A stretch of 22,060 nt of DNA from DASZYF01 sp035545535 (GTDB lineage: Bacteria; Actinomycetota; Actinomycetes; Mycobacteriales; CAJCIY01): positions 1 to 22,060 of the forward strand of contig DASZYF010000100.1 in the NCBI GenBank assembly GCA_035545535.1. The letters are read 5' to 3'. The position numbers were made by a program, and so were the translations under genes. The stretch's first letter is position 1. Each line of letters opens with the position of its first letter. This document shows positions 5,978-13,129 of this stretch, one piece after another. The notes under the pieces are model-generated. The model was not told the DNA's origin. It was given only the letters and a program-made list of their open reading frames with translations, and ran no database searches.

Positions 5978-8206
5978 CTACCGGACCAGCGCCACCGGGC
6001 TGGCGGACGTGCGGATCCCGGCCGCGTGCAGGCCGTCGAGCAGCGCGTCGGGCGCCATCGGCCGGGCGATGGCGTAGCCCTGGCCCAGCGGCACCCCGAG
6101 GTCGGTGAGGCAGTCCCGCTCGAGCCCGGTCTCGACGCCCTCCGCCACCAGTCGGCTCCCCTGGGCCCGGGTCAGCCGGACCAGCGCCTCGATGAGCGCC
6201 TGCTGCGAGCGCGACGCGTCGACCCCGCCGACGAGGCTGATGTCGAGCTTCACGATGTCGGGCTGCAGGTGCAGCAGGTGCCGCAGGCTCGCGTACCCCG
6301 CGCCGGTGTCGTCGACGGCGACGAGCAGGCCCTCGGCCCGCAGCGGCTCGATCGCCGCGGTGACGGTCGCGTAGTCCTCGACGATCTCGTGCTCGGTGAT
6401 CTCGACGATCATCCGGTCGAGCGGCAGCGCGGCGAGCGCGCGGCGCACGGCCGGCGTCAGCAGCGCCGCGGCGGACAGGTTCACCGCCAGTCGCGCCTCG
6501 CGACCGATCGAGTCGAGCAGCGGGATGCTGCGCGCCGCCGAGATGAGCGCGGCCCGTTCGAGCCGTTGGTCACCGCGCGCCTCGGCGTCGCGGCGGAACC
6601 ACTCGGGCACGGGCAGTCGCGAGCCCGGGAAGCGCGCGAGCGCTTCGACGGCGAACACGGTGCCGCGGCGCAGGTCGATGATCGGCTGGAACGCCATCTG
6701 CGGGCCCTGCGCGGCGATGATCGCGTCGACCGCTTCGAGCGTGCGATGCTCCCGGCGGTCGCTGCGCATGCGACGTTCCACGATGCGCCCGGCGGCCTCG
6801 GCGAGCACGCGGAGCAGGGCTTCGGAGGTGTCGTCGAGAGCGTCGTGCGGTTCGGCCCGGAACACGCACAGCGACCCGTACACGGTGCCGTCGGCGAGCC
6901 GCACCGGGACGGCGACGTAGCTGCCGACGAGGCCGCTGGTCGTCGCGGGGAGGTGCGCGACGCCCTCGACGCTGCGGGAGTCGCGGATCACGCACGGGAT
7001 CGTGCCGTCGAGCATGCGGGCGCAGTAGCTGTCCTCGGCGGTCGTCCAGTCGCCCGGTCCGACCGGCAGGGGCGTGCTCGACCACAGGTACTCGTAGGTC
7101 TGCACGCCGTCGCGGATCTCGGCGACGTACGCGACCGACATGTCCAGGCGCGCCGCGGCCGTCTGCAGCAGCCACAGCATCTGGGCTTCGTCCTCGTCGC
7201 GTCCCCGCACCTCCGGCTCGCGCTGCACAGGCAGGATCGGCGCCGGGGGCCGCTCCGCGACGACCGCTGCCTTGGCTCGCTGCAGCGCCGCGTCGGCGTC
7301 GGTCCAGGCCTGGTGCAACCCGGCCGCGGGCACGCGGATCGCGTGTCCGGCGACGAGCTGCGTGCCCCACGCGGTGGGCGCGGCGACGACGCGGTCGACG
7401 TAGGACGCGACGTCCGCCGGTTCGGTGTCCGCGAGCAGCACGCCGAACGTGTTGCCGCCGAGACGCACGATGAGGTCGGACTCCGCGGAGCACGCGCGCA
7501 CCACGAGCGCGGCTCCCCGCAGCGCGTCGTCGCCGGCGGCCCGCCCGTGCGCCCGGTTGATCGCGTCCAGTCCCTCGAGCTCGATGAGCACGATCGCCGC
7601 CGGCAGGGCGAGGCGGGCGCAGCGCTCCTCCTCGGAGATGAGCGCTGCGTCCCAGGCGCGGCGGCCGGGCAGCTCGGTCACCGCATCGCTGCGCGCCGAC
7701 GCCTCGACCTGCTCCACCTGCCGCGACCAGCCCGACAGCTCGAGCTCACGCTCGAGGAGGTTGCCGAGCATCTCCGCGGCGACGGTCAGGAAGGTCGCGC
7801 GGCCGGGCTCGTCGAACGGCGATGCCGGCTGCGGCGTCAGGCTCACGGCGCCGAGCGAGCCGAGCTCGTTGCCGTCACGGTCGAGGATCGGGACGGCGAG
7901 CTGCGCCCGCACCGGCACGCCGACCGCGTCCCAGAACCCGGCGAGCTCGGGCACCGCGGCGATGTCGCCGATGAAGCGCGGCGCGTGCGTGCCGTGGGTC
8001 GCCTCACGAGCGGCGTCGTCGGCCGGCACGGTCATCCCGACGGGCAGGATCCCGATCCCGTCGACGCTCGCCAGCACCACGACGACCTCGCCGACGCGGC
8101 GCATGAGCCCCCACGTCTCCCAGCCCAGCCGCTCACGCAGCATGGCGAGGGTCGCGGTCGCGACCTCCTCGAAGGTCGATCCGACGCGCGGACGCGTGGG
8201 GGGCAC
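5978..8206 (-). CDS. GAF-GGDEF(degenerate)-GAF-EAL cyclic-di-GMP signalling protein
   Basis: A 742-residue soluble protein with no membrane segment. I read four domains: GAF at about 10-155, GGDEF-type at about 165-330, a second GAF at about 345-495, and EAL at about 505-735. The GGDEF motif is GGNTF (residues 250-254), so cyclase activity is unlikely. The EAL domain keeps EAL (521-523), NLSA, EITEHE, DDTGAGYASL, KLD, AEGVET and GQGY, so it is probably an active c-di-GMP phosphodiesterase controlled by ligands of the GAF domains. The GTG start at 8206 has no clear ribosome site. The gene is 102 nt downstream of the secreted-protein gene on the same strand and 97 nt upstream of thyA. The assignment is firm; the signal sensed is unknown. 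Confidence 0.9.
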   Translation of the reverse strand: MPPTRPRVGSTFEEVATATLAMLRERLGWETWGLMRRVGEVVVVLASVDGIGILPVGMTVPADDAAREATHGTHAPRFIGDIAAVPELAGFWDAVGVPVRAQLAVPILDRDGNELGSLGAVSLTPQPASPFDEPGRATFLTVAAEMLGNLLERELELSGWSRQVEQVEASARSDAVTELPGRRAWDAALISEEERCARLALPAAIVLIELEGLDAINRAHGRAAGDDALRGAALVVRACSAESDLIVRLGGNTFGVLLADTEPADVASYVDRVVAAPTAWGTQLVAGHAIRVPAAGLHQAWTDADAALQRAKAAVVAERPPAPILPVQREPEVRGRDEDEAQMLWLLQTAAARLDMSVAYVAEIRDGVQTYEYLWSSTPLPVGPGDWTTAEDSYCARMLDGTIPCVIRDSRSVEGVAHLPATTSGLVGSYVAVPVRLADGTVYGSLCVFRAEPHDALDDTSEALLRVLAEAAGRIVERRMRSDRREHRTLEAVDAIIAAQGPQMAFQPIIDLRRGTVFAVEALARFPGSRLPVPEWFRRDAEARGDQRLERAALISAARSIPLLDSIGREARLAVNLSAAALLTPAVRRALAALPLDRMIVEITEHEIVEDYATVTAAIEPLRAEGLLVAVDDTGAGYASLRHLLHLQPDIVKLDISLVGGVDASRSQQALIEALVRLTRAQGSRLVAEGVETGLERDCLTDLGVPLGQGYAIARPMAPDALLDGLHAAGIRTSASPVALVR

Positions 8207-8308
8207 GGCGGAAGCATCGCAGTGCGGGCGGCCGTGCGGATCACCCGCCCCGGCTGCTCCCCATGGCCCCGCGGGACTACCCGAAGGCGCGCGTCCGGCG
8301 GTTGTCGA

Positions 8309-9286
8309 TCAGCGGTGCAGCGGTCCGGACCGCACTGCTTCGAACGCCGAGCCGGGCACGGTCTTCAGCTGGTCGAGGTCGTCGTCGTCCCACTTGTGGT
8401 CCGGAGTGCCCGAGATGTACCAGCTCGACCCGTTGTCGGCGACGATCAGGCCATAGGTCTTCAGCGCCTTGAGGATGACGAGCGCCTGGCCGTGGAACCC
8501 GGTGAGCGGGAACGACGCCTTGAGCCGGAGGCGCAGGCCCATCGGCGGCAGATCCGCATCGCAGCGGCTGCTCGCCTCGTGCCGGGCGGGCGCGACGTAG
8601 CGGCACTGCGTGCGGCTGACGGTGACGCGCAGCGCGTGCCGGATGGCCCCGCTCGCCACCTCGCCGGCCCGCGCCAGGCCGGGAGCGATCGGCAGGCCGG
8701 CCGCGTCGGCGCTCGTCCAGCCCGCCGGGCGCGGCTTGGGGTGCTTGAGGTCGTACACCGCGCCGCTGTCGGCGTTCCACGCCGCTCCGCCGCTCTCGGG
8801 GAACGCCCGGTAGAGCTCGTAGAGCTTGCAGCTGCCCTGCTGCACGACGAGCACGTGCCGGTCGCCGTCCGAGCTCGAGCCGCCCTCCACGTGGGCCTTG
8901 GGCGGTACGGGGTACGGGCCCTTGTCGCTCTCGTCGCCGTACGCGGTGAAGTGGATCGGGACCTTCTTCTGCTTGGGCCCGACGATGTTGATGGCGATGC
9001 CGTAGTCGCCGTACCGGCCAGAGCCGAAGTCGGCGTGCAGGTGCAGGTCGCGGCCGATCGAGCTGATGTAGGCGGCCGAGCGCGGGTCGACGGGGTCATG
9101 GCTGACGTCGCGGTTCCACAGGCTGGTCTTCGGGAACACGGGACAGCCCCCGATGGTCGACACCCCCGCGTACGGCGAGGTGGCGGTCGGCACAGCCGAG
9201 CTGTGCGGACGCGCATCGCCTGCTGCGGGTGCCGCTACCGCGGCAAAGGCAACGACGGCTGGCAAGAGAAGGGCGGACCTGCGCAC
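8309..9286 (-). CDS. Secreted conserved protein of unknown function
   Basis: A 325-residue protein with an N-terminal signal peptide (RRSALLLP, then an Ala/Val-rich core, cleavage near residue 23). The mature part has distinctive blocks: SLWNRDVSHDPVDPRSAAYI, LHADFGSG, DRHVLVVQ, LYELYRAFP, AGWTSADAAGLPI, RHALRVT, PARHEASS, LPPMGLRLRLKASF and, near the C-terminus, SSWYISG followed by WDDDDLDQLK. I recall the same blocks in unannotated exported proteins of other bacteria, so this looks like a real family without a known activity. Aromatic and acidic clusters and conserved histidines would fit carbohydrate binding or an enzyme, but I cannot assign one. There is no Shine-Dalgarno sequence; TAACGT lies 6 nt before the GTG start. 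Confidence 0.75.
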   Translation of the reverse strand: MRRSALLLPAVVAFAAVAAPAAGDARPHSSAVPTATSPYAGVSTIGGCPVFPKTSLWNRDVSHDPVDPRSAAYISSIGRDLHLHADFGSGRYGDYGIAINIVGPKQKKVPIHFTAYGDESDKGPYPVPPKAHVEGGSSSDGDRHVLVVQQGSCKLYELYRAFPESGGAAWNADSGAVYDLKHPKPRPAGWTSADAAGLPIAPGLARAGEVASGAIRHALRVTVSRTQCRYVAPARHEASSRCDADLPPMGLRLRLKASFPLTGFHGQALVILKALKTYGLIVADNGSSWYISGTPDHKWDDDDLDQLKTVPGSAFEAVRSGPLHR

Positions 9287-9292
9287 AGGGCG

Positions 9293-9298
9293 ACGTTA
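9293..9298 (-). promoter_or_regulatory. Candidate -10 box of the secreted-protein gene
   Basis: TAACGT on the minus strand lies 6 nt before the GTG at 9286, which has no ribosome binding site. This fits a leaderless transcript. It lies between the gene and the hairpin repeat at 9315-9467. Confidence 0.35.
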
Positions 9299-9314
9299 GC
9301 CGGGCCCGTGAACA

Positions 9315-9467
9315 GCTCGTCGGCGGCCGAGAACTACCTCCGCTGGGGACGAGCCACAGACGGACGCTCGTCGCCAGCCTGGAACTACCTCGGCCAGCGA
9401 CGAACGACCTGCTTGTGCTCGTCGCCGGCGGCGAACAGCCGCAAGCGGACCGCTGGTCGAACCCGGA
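9315..9467. repeat. Three tandem 51-nt units with hairpin potential
   Basis: Units begin at 9315, 9366 and 9417, each with GCTCGTCG, at an exact 51-nt period. Units 1 and 2 agree at 31 of their first 40 positions and share the core GAACTACCTC at offset 16. Unit 3 is degenerate (GAACAGCCGC at the same offset). In unit 1 GCTCGTC pairs with GACGAGC (9348-9354). In unit 2 GTCGC pairs with GCGAC around inner GCC/GGC. In both, the conserved core sits in the apical region. The stretch lies in the 234-nt gap between the secreted protein and the PEBP gene, and I see no convincing gene in it. Function is unknown. Confidence 0.65.
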
Positions 9468-9495
9468 CCCACCTCGTCAGCCGCCCTTCGACGCT

Positions 9496-9513
9496 CGCGG
9501 CCGTCAGGCCGCG
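9496..9513 (-). terminator. GC-rich hairpin after the PEBP gene
   Basis: CGCGGCC and GGCCGCG form a perfect 7-bp stem with a 4-nt loop, 7 nt downstream of the PEBP stop codon. There is no T-tract, so it could act as a weak or factor-assisted terminator or as an mRNA 3' stabiliser. Confidence 0.5.
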
Positions 9514-9520
9514 GCGTCAG

Positions 9521-10060
9521 TCAGGTCTGCTCGTAGGTGGGGACGAGGAGGCCCCGGCCGACGGTGTGGAACGCGAGGTTGAACCCGGCGAACGCACAGG
9601 ACGCCTCTTTCGGCAGCCCGAACGAGGCGGTGTCGAGCGCGTGCACGGCGAAGAAGTACCGGTGCGGGCCGTCGCCGGGCGGCGGGGCGCAGCCGCCGTA
9701 GGACACCGAGCCGTAGTCGTTGCGGAGCATGTACGCGCCGGCGGGCAGCCCGGCTCCGCCCTCGGCGCCGGCACCCTGCGGGAGCTCCGTGGTGCCCGCG
9801 GGGATGTCGAGCACGACCCAGTGCCAGAAGCCGCTGTGGGTCGGGGCGTCCGGGTCGAAGCAGGTGACGACGAAGCCCTGCGCGTCGGCCGGGGCATCCC
9901 ACGCGAGGTGCGGCGAGATGTTCTTGCCGCCCGCGCTGTCGTGGATGAAGTCGGTGGGGACGGACGCGCCGTCGCTGACGTCGTCGCTGCGCAGCCCGAA
10001 GGACGGGACCTCGGGCAGGAGGTCGTAGGGAGACGGTGGGCGCGATCGCAGCACGGGCAT
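9521..10060 (-). CDS. YbhB/YbcL family (PEBP-like) protein
   Basis: A 179-residue member of the bacterial phosphatidylethanolamine-binding-protein family. Motifs that support this are TCFDPDAPTHSGFWHWVV in the middle, GGCAPPPGDGPHRYFF (the ligand-pocket block, usually G-x-x-PP-x-G-x-HRY) and a C-terminal GRGLLVPTYEQ. No signal peptide is seen, so it is probably cytoplasmic. Ligand and role are unknown; rat PEBP and E. coli YbhB give only the fold. The ATG at 10060 has GGAGGA 8 nt upstream. It starts 33 nt after the PAP2-phosphatase gene and is probably co-transcribed with it. A GC hairpin follows the stop. Confidence 0.9.
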   Translation of the reverse strand: MPVLRSRPPSPYDLLPEVPSFGLRSDDVSDGASVPTDFIHDSAGGKNISPHLAWDAPADAQGFVVTCFDPDAPTHSGFWHWVVLDIPAGTTELPQGAGAEGGAGLPAGAYMLRNDYGSVSYGGCAPPPGDGPHRYFFAVHALDTASFGLPKEASCAFAGFNLAFHTVGRGLLVPTYEQT

Positions 10061-10093
10061 GGGGGCTCTCCTCCGAGGGGTTGTGGCCGCAGG

Positions 10094-10933
10094 CTAGCGA
10101 GAGACGAGCGCCGGCTCGGGCAGCGGCGCAAGGGCAACGTCCCCCACGACACGGCCGCGGATGCGCGCCCAGGTCGCGTGCAACCCCATCTGCACCGGCA
10201 CGGCGAGGGCGAGCAGGCCACCGCCGACGATCCCGTCGAGCCAGTAGTGGTTGCCGGTGATGACGACGAACATGATCGTGAGCACGGCGTGCGCCGCACC
10301 CAGCCAGCGCCAGCGGCTGGTGCTGACGCGCACGGCCGCAAAGCCGACGAGCAGCGCCCACACGCAGTGCACGCTCGGCATGGCGGCGAGCTGCGGAGCG
10401 AACCCCTTGCCGCTCGGGTCGTACACGTCAGGTCCGTAGAGCAGGCCGGTGTCGACGATGCCCGGGATGGTCAGGCGCGGCGGGGCGACCGGGATCAGCT
10501 GCAGCGCCATCGACGCGAAGGTCGCGAGGAACAGGCGGGTGCGCCACTTCGGGTAGAGGTCGCGGTGCCGGAAGTAGCACCAGAACAGGAAGATGCCGAG
10601 CACCGGGACGTGCGCGGCGATGTAGTAGACGTTGCCGAGCTTGATCAGCCAGTGCGCGTGGAGCGCCCAGTGCTGCGTGGTGATCTCCGACGGCAGGTGC
10701 AGGTCGCGCTCGACGTCCCAGACCTGGTGGCCGCGGTGGATGGCCTGCTCGGTGCCGGTGACCGTGACCGAGTTGCCCAGCTGCCAGATCGCGTAGATGA
10801 CCGAGACGAAGCCGGCCTCCTGGGCGAACGACACGAGCCCCGTGCGCCAGTGCGGCGCCCGGGCGCGCGCGACGAAGGCGAACACGAGCAGCGCGGCGGC
10901 CAGGTAGAACGCCCAGTCCCACGGCAGCCACAC
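10094..10933 (-). CDS. PAP2-superfamily membrane phosphatase
   Basis: A 279-residue integral membrane protein with about six hydrophobic segments. It shows the PAP2 active-site blocks: APPRLT (motif 1 region), PSVHCVW with H189, and TGNHYWLDG with H229 and D233. The order and spacing resemble the Aur1/inositolphosphotransferase-like branch common in actinobacteria, so a phospholipid or polyprenyl-phosphate substrate is plausible but not shown. The reading frame stays open upstream through dapB. I start at the GTG at 10933, 11 nt after the dapB stop, because no usable start lies between and the first helix follows at once. The ribosome site is poor. It is probably in one transcript with dapB and the PEBP gene. 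Confidence 0.85.
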   Translation of the reverse strand: MWLPWDWAFYLAAALLVFAFVARARAPHWRTGLVSFAQEAGFVSVIYAIWQLGNSVTVTGTEQAIHRGHQVWDVERDLHLPSEITTQHWALHAHWLIKLGNVYYIAAHVPVLGIFLFWCYFRHRDLYPKWRTRLFLATFASMALQLIPVAPPRLTIPGIVDTGLLYGPDVYDPSGKGFAPQLAAMPSVHCVWALLVGFAAVRVSTSRWRWLGAAHAVLTIMFVVITGNHYWLDGIVGGGLLALAVPVQMGLHATWARIRGRVVGDVALAPLPEPALVSR

Positions 10934-10944
10934 GCCGCCGAGTC

Positions 10945-11712
10945 TTACAGGCCGAGCAGGCCTTCGATGCCGACGGTGAGGCCGGGGAGCCGGCCGACGC
11001 CGCGGACGGCGAGCAGCACACCGGGCATGAACGAGACGCGGTCGAGCGAGTCGTGCCGCAGGGAGAACGTCTCGCCCTCGGTGCCGAACAGCACCTCCTG
11101 GTGCGCCACGAGCCCGGACAGGCGCAGCCCGTGCACGGGGATGCCGGCCACCTGGGCGCCGCGGGCGCCGGCGAGCGAGGCCTCCTCGCGCGTCGCGTCC
11201 GGCGCGGGCGCGACCCCCGCCTCCTCGCGCGCGGCGGCGATCAGCTCGGCCGTGCGACGCGCCGTGCCGCTCGGAGCGTCGTGCTTGTTCGGGTGGTGCA
11301 GCTCGACGATCTCGACGCTCTCGAACCACGGGGCGGCGAGCTGCGCGAACCGCATCATCAGCACGGCGCCGATGCCGAAGTTCGGGACGACGAGCACGTT
11401 GGGCGCGTCACTGCCCGCATCGGCGAGCCAGCCCCGCACGGTGTCGAGCCGGTCGGACGTCCAGCCGGTGGTGCCGACGACGGCGTGCACGCCGTGGTCG
11501 ATGCAGAAGCGCACGTTGTCGAGCACCGACTCCGGCGTGGTGAAGTCCACCGCGACGTCGGCGAGCGCGGCCTCGCCCATCTCGTGCGGTCCGTGGCCGG
11601 CCGGGTCGATCTGGGCGACGAGGTCGAGGTCGTCGGCCCCGCGCACGGCCTTGACCGCCTCCTGGCCCATGCGACCGGCCGCACCGAGGACCGCGACCTT
11701 GATGTGGCTCAC
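10945..11712 (-). CDS. dapB: 4-hydroxy-tetrahydrodipicolinate reductase
   Basis: A 255-residue NAD(P)H-dependent reductase, the step after DapA in lysine/diaminopimelate synthesis. The Rossmann motif VLGAAGRMGQ spans residues 8-17. The active-site block HHPNKHDAPSGTA starts at H139, with catalytic H140 and K143. Length is typical. The GTG start at 11712 has AAGG about 8 nt upstream and lies 10 nt after the M16 peptidase stop, so both genes are likely in one operon. dapA, its partner, is about 10.7 kb away at the left edge, beyond an inserted block of other genes. Confidence 0.95.
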   Translation of the reverse strand: MSHIKVAVLGAAGRMGQEAVKAVRGADDLDLVAQIDPAGHGPHEMGEAALADVAVDFTTPESVLDNVRFCIDHGVHAVVGTTGWTSDRLDTVRGWLADAGSDAPNVLVVPNFGIGAVLMMRFAQLAAPWFESVEIVELHHPNKHDAPSGTARRTAELIAAAREEAGVAPAPDATREEASLAGARGAQVAGIPVHGLRLSGLVAHQEVLFGTEGETFSLRHDSLDRVSFMPGVLLAVRGVGRLPGLTVGIEGLLGL

Positions 11713-11722
11713 GAGAACACCT

Positions 11723-13129
11723 TCATGCGGCGAGAGCCTTGCGCATCACGGAGTCGTCCTTCATCTTGCCGACGACGGCGCCGCACCATGATCCCGGCGT
11801 GAGCAGCTCAGCCGCGAGCGCGCGCACCTCGTCGGGCGTGACCGCCTCGATGCGGCGCAGGGTCTCGTCGACCGACATCTGCTCGCCGTAGGCCAGCGCG
11901 GCCTTGCCGATGCGGGTCATGCGCGCGCTCGTGTCCTCGAGCCCGAGGACCAGCGCCCCACGGAGCTGGCCCTTGCCGCGCAGCATCTCGTCGTCGGTGA
12001 GGCCGTGCGCGGCGACGTCGGCGAGGACGTCGCGCGTGACGGCGAGGACCTCCTTGACGCGCTTCGGCGCGCACCCTGCGTAGACGCCGAAGAGGCCGGC
12101 ATCCGCGTAGGCCGAGGCGAAGCTGTACACCGAGTACGCGAGGCCGCGCTTCTCGCGGACCTCCTGGAACAGCCGCGAGCTCATCCCGCCGCCGAGCGCG
12201 TTGTTGAGGACGCCGAGGGCGAACCGGCGCTCGTCGCGCCGCGCGAAGCCGTGCGTGCCGATGACGATGTTCGCCTGCTCGGTCGGGCGGTCCCAGATGG
12301 TGAGGCCGTCGCCCTTCGCGCGTGGCGCGACGGTGCTGCGCAGCGGCGCGGGCGCGGCGTCGGTGTCGTCGAGCAGGCCGCCGCGGCGGAACGCGGCACC
12401 GGCGCGCTTCACGACGTCGCGGTGCTCGATGGCGCCGGCGGCCGCGACGACCATGGTGGGCGCGGCGTAGCGGCTGCGGTAGTAGCGGTTGATCGCGGTG
12501 CGCGAGAGCGCGCCGATGGACTCTTCCGTGCCGATGATCGGCCGGCCGAGCGGCGTGTCACCGAACACGGCGTGCGAGAACGCGTCGTGGACCGCGTCGG
12601 CAGCGTCGTCCTCGTGCATCGCGATCTCTTCGAGGATCACGCCCCGCTCGGCCTCGACGTCGTCGTTGCGCAGCAGCGACGAGCAGACCATGTCGGTGAC
12701 GACGTCGACGGCGAGCGCGAAGTCCTCGGCCAGCACGTGCGCGTAGTAGCAGGTGTGCTCCTTGGTGGTGAAGGCGTTCGCGTCACCACCGACGCGGTCG
12801 AAGACCGCGGCGATCTCAAGGGCATCGCGGGTGGGCGTGCCCTTGAACAGGAGGTGCTCGAGGTAGTGCGAAGCACCGGCGAGAGCACGCGACTCGTCGC
12901 GCGAACCGGTGTCGGTCCAGATGCCGTAGGCGGCCGACCGACTGCCGGGGACGGACTCCGTCACGACGCGGAGCCCGCCGGGGAGGAGGGTCGTGCGGAC
13001 CGTCCCCCCGGCGTTGCTCGCGTCAGGGGGTTGGGCGCCGGGAGCTCGCGAGCGGCCCCGATGTCGTGGAGGCACCGACGCCGGATCAGGCGTCGGCAGA
13101 GTCCGAGGAGGTCGACTCCGCCGCGTCAT
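11723..13129 (-). CDS. M16-family zinc metallopeptidase
   Basis: A pitrilysin/processing-peptidase-like protease of 468 residues. The inverted zinc motif is HYLEHLLFKGT (H88, E91, H92), with the distal zinc ligand in the VILEEIAMHED block about 75 residues later. The C-terminal half has GGGMSSRLFQEVREKRGLAYSV, the substrate-cleft signature of the family. No signal peptide is evident. Adjacent placement after pnp is common in actinobacteria. Start choice is uncertain. ATG 13129 gives an Arg/Pro-rich extension of about 40 residues and overlaps pnp by 44 nt. A GTG at 13075 would avoid the overlap but has no ribosome site. Confidence 0.9.
   Translation of the reverse strand: MTRRSRPPRTLPTPDPASVPPRHRGRSRAPGAQPPDASNAGGTVRTTLLPGGLRVVTESVPGSRSAAYGIWTDTGSRDESRALAGASHYLEHLLFKGTPTRDALEIAAVFDRVGGDANAFTTKEHTCYYAHVLAEDFALAVDVVTDMVCSSLLRNDDVEAERGVILEEIAMHEDDAADAVHDAFSHAVFGDTPLGRPIIGTEESIGALSRTAINRYYRSRYAAPTMVVAAAGAIEHRDVVKRAGAAFRRGGLLDDTDAAPAPLRSTVAPRAKGDGLTIWDRPTEQANIVIGTHGFARRDERRFALGVLNNALGGGMSSRLFQEVREKRGLAYSVYSFASAYADAGLFGVYAGCAPKRVKEVLAVTRDVLADVAAHGLTDDEMLRGKGQLRGALVLGLEDTSARMTRIGKAALAYGEQMSVDETLRRIEAVTPDEVRALAAELLTPGSWCGAVVGKMKDDSVMRKALAA

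Noticed and set aside
5965..5987. A terminator hairpin (GGTCC/GGACC) at the end of the EAL gene
   Set aside because: The stem overlaps the stop codon, is short, has a long loop with competing pairings and no T-tract.
8207..8308. Regulatory element in the gap between the secreted-protein gene and the EAL gene
   Set aside because: I found no convincing promoter, hairpin or ribosome site. GATGCT lies 6 nt before the EAL GTG but misses the first T of TANNNT.
9315..9467. CRISPR array
   Set aside because: The units are imperfect over their whole length, there is no repeat-spacer alternation, only three copies exist, and no cas genes are near.
9229..9582. A small plus-strand protein with a 17-residue repeat across the 51-nt units
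   Set aside because: The period is a multiple of three, so any frame shows a repeat. There is no ribosome site, the composition is not protein-like, and conservation follows the hairpin arms and loop rather than codons.
5948..11791. A 1947-codon open frame on the plus strand
   Set aside because: It is antisense to five or six recognisable minus-strand genes, has an Arg/Gly/Ala-rich composition without domains, and results from GC-rich codon bias.
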